From: Vibrio hepatarius
GTDB lineage: Bacteria > Pseudomonadota > Gammaproteobacteria > Enterobacterales > Vibrionaceae
Assembly: GCF_018860525.1 (NCBI RefSeq)
Contig: NZ_JAHKPM010000010.1
Span: forward strand, 29,726 to 93,725
Direction of reading: 5' to 3'
DNA: 64,000 nucleotides
In this document: positions 33,601 through 45,600 of the stretch, piece after piece
How positions within the stretch are numbered: position 1 is the stretch's first letter
How the letters are laid out: each line of letters begins with the position of its first letter
The notes under the pieces: generated by a model
The model's database searches: none
Told to the model about the DNA's origin: nothing
What the model saw: the letters and a program-made list of their open reading frames with translations, nothing else
Made by a program: the position numbers and the translations under genes

Positions 33601-36600
33601 TTAGTTACACCATCATTGATGTATTGCCCTTTATCTGAGCTTGCAGATAGTAGGCCTGTAATCTCATCAGGGATTTGCGTATCTATCACCAAATCTTTTT
33701 GAATGACATTGCGGTTACCCGCCTTATCTTCCGCGATAACTTTGATCGGATGCGTACCATCTTCTCTTTCAGGCACCGCGAACTGCCATGTACCATCTGG
33801 ATTGATATCAACGTCGTAGTTCTTTCCATCAATCTGAACTTTAAGGCTAATACCATCAACTTCAACTTTACCTCCAATAACAGGGGTATTGTCGTTGGTG
33901 ATAAAGTCACCTTTTATGTTACTGTCAGAGCCGTCTGACAACTCAACGGTCAAACCTAATGGCTTGGTTGTATCAACAACAAGTGTTTTACTGAATGAGT
34001 CTTCGTTACCAGCAGGGTCAGTCGCGATGAAAGTTAAGCTATGGTCGCCTTCTGGAATTTGAGCGCCCTCTCCGAAGAGATCTCCTAAGTTAATAGAGAA
34101 GTTTCCGTCCGCATCCGCTTGTACACTGATCGTCTTAGCTGGCACTATGTTGAGGCGAACCACCACGGTAGACAATGGATCTGTCGATCCGGCAAACACT
34201 GGGCGTGTCTCTTTTGTTATGTAGTCAGTCGCATCCTCACCCGTATCAGAGCTTTGCTCTAGCGCACCTGTGAAGTTAATAGTTCTATCAACTGTTACAC
34301 TCTTGCTGATTTCTGTACTGTTACCAGCAGGGTCTGTTGCCACAATGGTGTAAGGATGATTACCGTCTGGAGTCTCCTCAGTCATTTGATATGACCAATA
34401 ACCATCAGGGTTAACTATCGCCTTATAGGTTTTACCTCCAATTACGATATTTACTGTACAACCAGCTTCAACCTGTCCTGAGAATTTAAGAACGTTATTC
34501 TTTGTGATGTTGTCATTTAAAGAACCTGTGTTCGTAGAGTCATCAAGTCCACCCTCCAATATAGTTGGAGGTGTTCTGTCGATAGTGATGTTAATTTCAT
34601 GCGCAACACTATTTCCCGCTTTATCGACGGCCTGTGCTGTGATTTTGTAGTCACCATCTGTTAGTGATGATTGGACGTCTGCCGTCCAGCTACCGTTAGA
34701 GGCAACTGTCGAACTTATTGTTTCAACGACCTCACCAGAAGAGTTTTCTACCCATACAGTAATCTTGTCGTTTGGCTGACCAACCCCAGAGAACCTTGGT
34801 TTCTCGAAGTTAGTGAGCAAATCTTCTGTGTCGCTAGAGTTTGTAGAATCATCCAGCTTAAGCGTCATTGAAATCGTTCTATCTACGATAAAACTATCAT
34901 TGAATGAGGTTTCATTCACCGCATCATCAATCGCATGAACCGTATACTCATATGTCCCGTTAACGAGGTCAGCACCGTACTGGTTCGGGTCTGTCTTCCA
35001 CAAACCTGTCTCATCTGCGACTGCATCCAAATTAATGGTGCTACCATCTGACATTTTTATCGTTACGGTAATAACTGCTCTCGGATCTGAACTTCCTGAG
35101 AACACTGGTCTTTCAGTCTTGGTGTAGTTATCTGTGCTAGAGATACCAGTATCAGAATCTTTATCCAATCTACCATCAAGGTTTATTGAACGATCCACAA
35201 CAAGGGTCTCCTCATGCGAAGCAACGTTACCTGCCAAGTCTTTTGATGTAACGGTTATCTTATGTGTACCCTCTGGGTAATTAGCCAAATCTAAAGTCCA
35301 TTGACCATTAGCCGGAACAACCAAATCATAGGTATTTGAACCAATCTTAATTATTAGCTCTGAGTCTGGCTCACCAACACCATTAATCACGATATTTTCA
35401 GATTTTGTAATCCAATCACCAGCAGTACTAGTGTCACTAGAAGCATCCAGCGTGAAGGTTGGGTTGGTCGGCGCAACAGTGTCAACGATAATAAAGTTAG
35501 TCTCAGTAGCTTCGTTACCCGCCTTATCAGTAGCCGTAATCGTGTAGTCGTAGCGATTGTTGTTAGAGCCATCTAGCTCACCAACATCTATCGTCCAAGA
35601 CTTATCCGCGCCCACAATTGTTTCAAAGGTTCTTCCGTCGATGAGTAACACTATTTTCGCATCTGGCTCACCTGTTCCTTTGAAGACCAATTCTTTTGAT
35701 GAGGTCACGCCATCATTATTCTTATCGCCTAAATCTGAAGTTGATGAAAGCCCACCAGTAACCGTAGTTACAGTGTCAATTTCTAATTCATGCTTAACAG
35801 ACTGACTATTCCCAGCAGTGTCAGTTGAAATAAACTCAAAGACATAGTCACCATCGTCAAGTCCAGCACCGACTTCAAAATTCCAAGTACCGTCTGGGTT
35901 TGTTGTGATAAGCGAGTCTGGCTGTAAGGCACCATTTACTTTGACGCTAATGGTTGTTCCCGCTTCAGAGTTTCCGCCAAATGTTGGCGTCTTCTCTCCT
36001 GAGATCGAAGTGTCTTCCACTGTCCCATTTAGGATACTAACCGTTAACTCAGTTGGAGCTTGTGTATCAACCGTTATGACATCACGATGTTCAGCTTCGT
36101 TACCCGCCTCATCAACGACTCGAACAACCCACTCATATTTTTTGTCTGCCAGCTCATCGGCGCTTGGTAAAGTAAATGTCCAAGTACCATCACTGTTAAC
36201 AACAATCCCATTTGTAGCGGTATATGTTTTGTTATTGATAGTCAGAGTGATCGTAGAACCTTTTTCCATGGTTCCTCGCCACTGAGGAATAGAAGACTGA
36301 GTGATACCGTCACTTCCGTCTGATCCTGTATCATTGAGTAATTCAGCAGTCACAGATGAGTTGATATCGATAGTGACGTAATCTTCAATAACTTTCGGGT
36401 TACCCGCTTTATCAACTGAAGTGATGGTGTAATCCCACTTACCAGCAGGAAGCTTATCTGCTTCTGGTATCTCGATAGACCACGATTTATCCGCGTCAGC
36501 AGTCACCGTGTACTGCTTCCCATTGATCTCAAGTGCCACTTGACTACCAACTTCGGCTAATCCCTCAAAAGTTGGCGTTTGATCATTAGTCTTCTTATCT

Positions 36601-39600
36601 CCTGATACCCCGCTGTCTGAATCAGAGCTTAATTCCCATGTTAACTCAGACACAGTATCAATAACGAAGCTACCTTCTTCTGTCACTCGGTTACCAGCAA
36701 CATCCACTGATATGAATTCATAAGTGAAGTCTCCATCGTCAAGCGATTCTGGGATTTGGAATTCAAATGTGCCATCAGGATTAACCGAAACATTGTGAGA
36801 GGTGCTGCCATTAATGATTAACGTAACAGTAGATCCACTTTGCGTTGTTCCGACAAAGGTAGGTTGCTTAACATTGGTAATACCATCTGTTTTGTCGGCA
36901 CTATCCGACCCATATTTGAACGCAACATCAATTGTGTTGGTTCTATCAACCTCAATTTGGCCTTGGTCGGTATCCGTGTTTCCGGCTTTATCAGTTGCAG
37001 TAATTACATACTCAAACACACCTTCATCAAGACGATCTGGCAACATAAATGACCATTTGCCATTTTCTTCCACCACCGTTTCATAGGTTTTAGACTCGAT
37101 TTCGATTTCGATTTTCGATCCAGACTCGCCCTCACCACTGAATATTATGTCCTCAGATTTAGTGATTTGGTCTATCGTTGTACCTGTGTTTGTACTTGAA
37201 TCTAGTCTTCCATCTACCTCCGTAGAAGTATCTATTTCAAGATCATGCTTAATAACCTGACGGTTACCAGCAGCATCTATCGAGATAAACTCGAACAGGT
37301 AGTTGCCGTCAGGCATTTCGCCACCAGCGACAAACTGCCAAGTTCCATCTGGATTAACAGTTACAAGGCCATCTGGCTGGTTTACGCCATCAATTTTGAC
37401 TTTAATTTGAGTTCCTGCCTCAGATAACCCACCAAATGACGGAATCTTAGTGCTCGTAATACTTTGATCCGAAACAGAACCGTTAATAAGCTCTACTGTC
37501 AAGTCTGTTGGTGCTGTCGTATCAACTGTCACTATCTTACTTACTTTGTTTTCGTTCCCTGCATCATCTGTGATGTTCACAACCCATAGGTAGTCGCCAT
37601 CAGATAATGCATCCTCAGCAGGCAAGGTGAATGACCAAGTTCCGTCTTGGTTAACAGTGATTCCTGATTTACTGTCGTATGTCTTGTTGTTTAAGGTAAT
37701 CGAAATTGCCGCACCCACCTCCATGGTTCCGTTCCATGACGGATTCTTCTCCTGAGTTTTACCATCAGTAGGGCTGTAGCCAGTGTCTGTTGTCATATTA
37801 GCTGCCAACTCAACTACAGTATCAATGGTGACCTCATTTTCGATATTACTTGTGTTACCCGCTCTGTCCGTCGCGAATATAGTGTACTGATAAGTGTCGT
37901 CATCCAGTTTGTCCGATTCCGGCAAAGTGATAGACCAAGTCTTATCTGCACCAACAGTAAGTTGGTATTCTTTTTCGTTGATCTTAAGTGTTATTTCAGA
38001 ACCCACTTCAGCAGTTCCTGAGAAAGTAGGCTTATTGAAATTTGTTAATTTATCAGTCTTATCACCGGAGTTTGAGGCAGAACCTAGCCCACCAGTTAAC
38101 TCAGCGAAATTATCGATAACCAAAAGCCCAGTATCTTCAACCTTGTTTCCAGCCGCATCTACAGACTCGAAAACATAGTTATAGTTACCCGCTAGTAGCT
38201 CCGAAGGAATTTGGAACTCAAATGAACCATCCTCATTCACATCTATTGTGTAAGTAATTGAGCCATTGATGATTAACTTAACTTCAGAGTTAGGTTGAGT
38301 ATTACCAATAAAGGTTGGACGCTGCACGTTGGTGATATTATCACTTGAGCTTACACCTGAATCAGAGCCTTCTTTAAGCTCTGCTGACACAAAGTTAGTT
38401 CTATCAATTTCGATAGTATCTGCAAGTTTCGCTTCGTTCCCAGCAGCATCAATGGAGATTATCTCATAAGGGAAATTCCCTTCATCTAAGGTATCAGGAA
38501 CAGTGAATTCCCATCTACCGTAAGCATCAACGCTAGGCTCGTATGTTTTTCCACCGATACTGATTGTCAGCTTAGAACACGCTTCACCTGTACCCGAGAA
38601 CTTAATAACTTCCGAGTTTGTGATTAAATCCGATTGATCACCTGAGTTGCTGCTTTCATCAAGACCACCTCTAAGTTCAGTTTCAATATCTATTGAAATC
38701 TTTCCTTTGAAGTCAGCCTCATTACCCGCTTTATCGATTCCTTTAATTACATAGTTATGATCACCATGCGGAAGTGGAGTATCAATTGTTAGCTCCCATG
38801 AACCATCCTCATTAGCAATTACCTCGTAGGTTTTGCTATTGATCTCTATTGAGATTTTTGCACCAATTTCAGCTTGGCCTTTGAAGGTTGGTGTCTGGAT
38901 ATTGGTCTTAAAATCACCCTTGATACCTGAGTCAGACTCAGCATCTAGCTCATAAGTCATTGTGAATTTTGTATCTACTGTAACTGAACCATTCACTTGG
39001 TTTTTGTTGCCAGCAAGATCCTCCACAATAACAGTGTATTGATGCTCTTTATCGTCTAGATTTACAGGCACACGGAAAGACCACTCTCCTGATTCATTAA
39101 TGGTAATGTCGTCTGGAGAACGGTATGTAACAGAGTCAATTATTAATGTAACTCTTTCTCCATCCTCAACAACACCAGCCAATTCAGGGCGGTTTTGATT
39201 TGTAATGTTGTCCGACAGGTCTAGTCCTGTGTCGTTAACCAATGTTACTTTTGGAACATCTGGCTTGTTTGTATCTACAGTGACGTACTCGATGAAAGAA
39301 GAAGTATTTTCCGCTATATCAAGTACGCTAAATTCTATTTTATGGCGACCATCAAGGAGATCAGCATCCCACTGGATAGCCCAAGAATTATCATCTTTAA
39401 CCTCAACGCTTTGAGAAACGCCATTGATCGTCACGGTTACTACCGCGCCTTTTTCAGATAATCCTGTAAGCAGTGGCGACTTATCACTTGTGATTTTGTC
39501 GCTATTACTTATACCTGAATCACTAGACACATTAAGCCCACCGCTCAACTCTGCGGTTCTATCTATAGTGATCTCGTCTTGGAATGACTTAGTGTTACCC

Positions 39601-42600
39601 GCCTTATCCTCAACAGTAATAGTGATGGTATGATTCCCCTCTGGGAGAGGGTCTGTAATAGCAAGTTGCCAGCGCTCATTTTCGTCAGAAATAGCTGTGT
39701 AGCTTTTTCCATTTACCGCTAAGGTGATGGTTGAGCCTGCGTCAGCAGAACCTTCGTACTCTGGCGTTTGGTCACTTGTTATTCCATCAGTGCTATCAGC
39801 ACCAGTATCGGAACTTGCTTTCAAATTCGCGTTCAAGAACACGGAATTATCAATCTCGATATTGAGTGTTTCTTCAGTTTTGTTCCCAGCCTGATCGATT
39901 GCAACCACATCAATTCGGTATTCACTATCATCTAACTCAATAGGTAGCACAAAAGACCACTCACCGTTTGCATTAACCTTAACAGCAGGTTCGCCGTATG
40001 TGATGTTATCGATCGTTAACTCGATAGATGCGCCTGCCTCAGAAGTCCCGTTAAATATTGGTGTACGACTCTTCGTGATGCCATCGGTTGTACTAGAGCC
40101 TGTATCATTGACCAGATTAATGGTTACATCTGGAGCCTGTAAATCGATATCTACAAAACTCTTAATGCTCTTGTCGTTACCTGCGGTATCAACTGATGTA
40201 ATTTCATATTCATGACGCCCATGAGTAAGACCGTCAGTGACATCAATAGACCAAGTTCCGTCATCCCCAGCAATAGTTTTGTACTCAGTTCCGTTCGAGA
40301 AGCGAATTGTTACTACAGCTTTCGCCTCGGTAGTTCCTTCAAATTTCGGGTTTTTGTCATTCGTAAGCTTATCTGTAGACGACGATCCAGTATCGCTTGA
40401 TTTAGCAAGCCCACCAGTTAGTGTATTAACCGTGTCTATCTTGATATTTCCGCTTTGCTCAGAGGTGTTACCTGCCTTATCTGTTACAACGACTCTCCAT
40501 GAGTACGAGTTGTCAGGCAGTTCAACTGGAAGTGAGAAGCTCCAGTTTCCTTCTGAGTCTATACTGCTCTCAGGTATTTCGTACCTCTGTCCAGCGATCT
40601 CAAAAACAACCCTCGTATTTGGCTCAGTTTTGCCAACAAAAGTTGGGCTACTTTCTTTAGTTATACCGTCATCTGCACTCGAACCAGTATCTGTAGTCAT
40701 TTTTACAGACTCAATAACAGAATCGGTGGTATCAATCGTTACATTGGTTACTGATAAAGACTTTTCGTTACCTGCCGTATCTTTAATTGATATCTCAACT
40801 GGGTACACACCGTCAGGGATCTCGTTGATGATATTGATAGACCAGCGTCCATCTACATCTACTGTTGCTGAGTACTCTGTATCGTTGATCGACAGTGTTA
40901 CTTCGGCACCAGACTCACCCTCGCCTCGGAAAAGAGGCGTGTTATTTGATGTTATTTGGTCTGATGAGCTTTCACCGCTATCAGAAGTCGCGCTTAGGCC
41001 ACCAGACAGAGTGATTGATGTATCAATCTCAAGGTCATGAGTGATTGATGATGGGTTCCCCGCACGGTCAACCGCATCAAAAGTAACTTTATATTTACTG
41101 TCATCGAGACTTTGACCCAAAGAAGTCGTCCAGTTACCTTCCGCATCTACGGAGAAATCATCAGGAGAGCGAAGCACGATAGTTTTGCCTGCACCAACAA
41201 TAGTTATTGTCAGTTCAGTACCTTTCTCAAGCGTACCACTCCACTGAGGATCAGCATTTTTGCTTACCCAGTCCCCTTTGATTTTTGAGTCGTTATCAAG
41301 GAAGATACTTGATAGTGATGATGCTGCTGTATCAATTGTTACTTCATCATTAAATTCAACTCTGTTGCCAGCAACATCTTTCGAGATCACCGTATACTGG
41401 TGAGTCTTGTCACTAAGATTATGGCCTACCTGAACCCTCCAATTCCCGTCGCCATCTGCAAACGTAGAGTATTCGTTGTTGTCGATTAAAAGTGTTATTT
41501 TTGCATTAGCTTCAGTGTGACCAAAAATCGTTGGTTTAGTGATATTGGTTGTTTTATCACCTTTGTCACCAGAATCCGAAGATACACTTAATCCACCAGT
41601 AATACTGTTGGTTGTATCTACGATTACTTTACCACCCTGAACAGCAGGGTTACCCGCCGAATCTGTGTAAGTGATCTTGAAGTTGTAACCATTAAGGTTT
41701 TCAGCTAATGCTTCAGGAAGCTCAAGTCTCCAAGAACCATCAGGCTCAATAGAAATATCATTCGGAGTCCTAAATACTTTTCCGTCGATACTAAGTTCAA
41801 TCGTTGTTCCAACCTCAGCAACACGCCCCACAAAAACAAGCTGACCTTCTTTGGTGATCATGTCGTTATCTTTTGATCCTGTGTCTTTTTCAAGTTTTGC
41901 AGGTGTAAATTCTGGCGGTGTTGTATCAACAGTTAAGTCTGTTTTAATGCTTTCTTTGTTCCCCGCTGCATCCACGGTGCTAATTTCATACGGGTGTTTT
42001 CCGTCAGAAAGGTTATGAATTCCTTCAATCTCCCACTGCCCTGTAGAATCCACTTGTGCTGAGTATTGGCGACCATCTATGGTAATGGTCACTGTTCCAC
42101 CAACTTCCCCTGAACCAGAGAATTTAGGTGAATCAAACTTTGTTAACCTGTCGCTGTCACTACTTCCCGAGTCAAAACCAGCCGCTAGACCACCACTGAC
42201 TTGAGTTTTAGTGTCTATCTGAATGTTTCCTTCAGGAAGCGTTGCTTTGTTCCCAGCAACATCTACGGCAACGATTTGATAGGTGTATCCGTCGTCAGGG
42301 AGAGCATCTGTGATTTGGATTTTCCAGTTATTGTTCTCATCCACCAGCCCTTGGTAGTCTTTTCCGTTGATCGTAACGGTTACTGTGCTGCCAATTTCTC
42401 CCTTTCCTGAGAAGAAAGGTTTGTTGATGTTTGTTAACCCGTCAGTGTTTCCGCTATCTGAATTTGGATCTAGTCCCCCTGAAACACTGGTTTTAGTGTC
42501 AACCGTGATTACATCGCTGATGTCATGTGTGTTTCCAGCCTTATCCGTTGCTGTGATCGTGTACGGATAGTCACTGTCAGAGAGAGCCGTATTAAGCTGA

Positions 42601-45600
42601 ATAGACCAGCGCCCACCCTCATCCGCAACAGTCTCAAATCTTTTTCCGTGAATTTCGAGAACAACAACGGCAGAAGGCTCTGCCTCTCCGCTAAATTTTG
42701 GCGTGTTGTCATTGGTGATGCCGTCTATCGCCGCGCTATCACTGGTACTATCAAGCCCACCAGAGACTTTGGTCTCAGTGTCTATAAAAATTCTGTCTGT
42801 TCTAGAAGTTGTGTTCCCTGCAGCATCAATAACAACAACTTTGTATTCATAAGCCTGATCTGGGCTAAGAGGAAGTGTATCTGATACTGTAATAGACCAC
42901 TCTCCATCCTCCCTAATAATTGAGGAAAATGAGTTGCCATTGATTGTGAGTGTTACAGTGTCTCCAGCCGTACCTGTACCTTTTATGGTTGGCGTCTGGT
43001 TGTTGGTAACTCGGTCACCTTTATCTCCAGAGTCTGACAATGGATCTAATTGCGACGTTAACTCAATCTGCGTATCAACAATGATTGTCTGAGATTTTTC
43101 AGAAGTGTTTCCTGCTGCATCAGTGGAAAGCACAAATATTTCGTGGCTACCATCAGGGTATTTGATAGGAGAAACAAAGCTCCACTCACCTGTTTGTTTA
43201 TCAACCACAACATCAGGCTCTTTGTATTTGTACTCTGCACCATTTTGGAATCGCACAATGATTTCCACTGAACTCTCTGGCTCAGCCTGACCTTGTAGTG
43301 ATGGAACATTGTTTTTCGTAATGAAGTCGCTTGCCGACTTCCCTGAATCGTTCTTTAAACTAATTGTGGATTCGACTGGATCAGTTGTGTCAATCACAAT
43401 AGTTTCATTAATGGTTTTTGTGTTGCCTGCTATGTCAGTAACCGTCATTGTTACGACATGATAACCTTCACTAAGCTCATCTACTTGGATAGACCACTGT
43501 CCTTGGTCATCAGATTTTACGACATAATCTTTGCCGCCAACGTTAAGCTTCACCTGCGAATTTTCTTCAGACAATCCTTTAAATTTAGGGTTATTAACAT
43601 TAGTAACCTTATCTGAATTACTCGCGCCTGAATCAGATGCTGAATCAAGTCCACCAGAGATATGAGTCGTCCCATCGATAACAATTTCCTTCTCAATGAC
43701 AAAATCGTTACCTGCTTTGTCAGTAGCTACAACTTTCACATCGAAAGTGCCGTCTGATAGCTCATCTGGATATGTGAACGACCAAGTGCCGTTCTCCACG
43801 AGAACACCGCTCTCTGAGTCAAATGTACGACCATCGACAACCAAAACGACACTGACACCAATTTCTACTGTACCTGAGATTTTTGGCTGTCGGCTGTTTG
43901 TTATCCAGTCAGTACTAGTTTCACCAGAATCGTTATCAAGAGTGATGGTCACGTTAGTCGGGGCTTTAGTATCAAGAGTTAGCGATTTCTCAAAGCTCGC
44001 AGTATTACCTGCAACGTCAGTAGCTATCACCTCGTATTTTACCAATCCGTTAGGAAGGGGTTCGGTGATATCAATAGCCCATCGCTCATCGCTGCTAACT
44101 TTCGCAGAGTATTCTTTATCGTTTATCTTGAGGATGATCGTCGATTTTGACTCACCTCGACCTGAAATAGTCGGCTTATCAATATTGGTGATTGAGTCGG
44201 TATTGCTTTTACCTGAATCTGAAGCAGCATCAAGCCCACCTTCAACAAATGTTGTAGTGTCAACGGTGAACGATTGCTTTAATGAAGCCTCGTTACCAGG
44301 CTTATCTGTCACATGGATGGTGTACTCGTATGTTGAGTCTGGAAGGTCACCTGTTTCAAATGAGAATGTCCCTTCTTGGTTTACTTCCAATGGGAAAGGT
44401 TTTCCGCCATTTAGACCTGTAATTGTAATTGTGGCACTGGCGCCCTCTTCAGCCTTACCGACAATGACGTTGTTTTTGTTTTTTGTGATATTGTCACTGT
44501 CACTTATCCCTGTGTCGGTTTGAAGATGAGCAGTTACCGTAACACCAGTATCGACTACGATTTTGTCACCAATCTCGTGTTTATTACCCGCAAGGTCAGT
44601 AATCACAATAGTGTATGGCAATTCAGCATCAGGTAATTCGTTTGTTACTTGAAGCTTCCATTTTCCATCTGAACCAACAACGGTTTGGTAGTCTCGATTG
44701 TTTATGGTTACCACAACGGTTGCTTTCGGCTCACCTTCACCTGAAAAATAAGGCTTGGTGTCCATGGTTATTCCGTCGGTATTGAATTTACCCGTATCAG
44801 AAGCTTTATCTAACCCACCAGACACTGAAGTGGTTGTATCGACAACAATTTGACCTGAAATAACCTCATGGTTACCAGCAAGGTCAGTCACCTCCAGCTT
44901 GTAGTCATAGGACTTGTCGTCAAGAAGAGTTGGTATCGTGACACTCCAAGAACCATCTTCTTGGATCTGAACTGGGTATTTAATCCCATTGAAATCGAAA
45001 AACGCAGTTGCGCCCTGCTCTATTTTGCCAACAAATGTAATATCTTCATTGTGATTCGTAATTCCATCACTGTTGCTAGCACCACTATCATTTTCTTCAG
45101 ACAGAGCGACACTCGCATCTATCTTGGTATCAACGGTTACTTTTCCTGCTTCAGAAATTTCGTTATCAGCCACATCAGTAGATATAATTTCGTAGTCAAA
45201 TGTATTATCAGGTAGCGAATCGGTCACTTTAACCGTGTAATCACCGTTGGCATTAGCGGTCGCTTTGTACTCCTTGCCATTGATCTTAAGGATGACCTCA
45301 GCTCCAGCATCCGTTTTTCCAACAAAAACCAAGCGACTATCTTGGGTGATATTATCGCTATCGCTAACACCTGTGTCGTTTTGAAGATCATGTGTGAGTG
45401 TGTTTGTTTGGTCAATAACCAACGTGCCGCTTACTTTGTTTCCAGCAGTATCTTTCGCACTGTAAGAGTACTCCCCCTCATCTAGCTTAGGGATAGGTGG
45501 TAACACCCAGTTACCTTCACCATCGACAGTTGTTGAGTTATCAACGCCATTGATGTTTATGGTTACGACAGATGTAGGAATACCTGTTCCTGCAAATACT

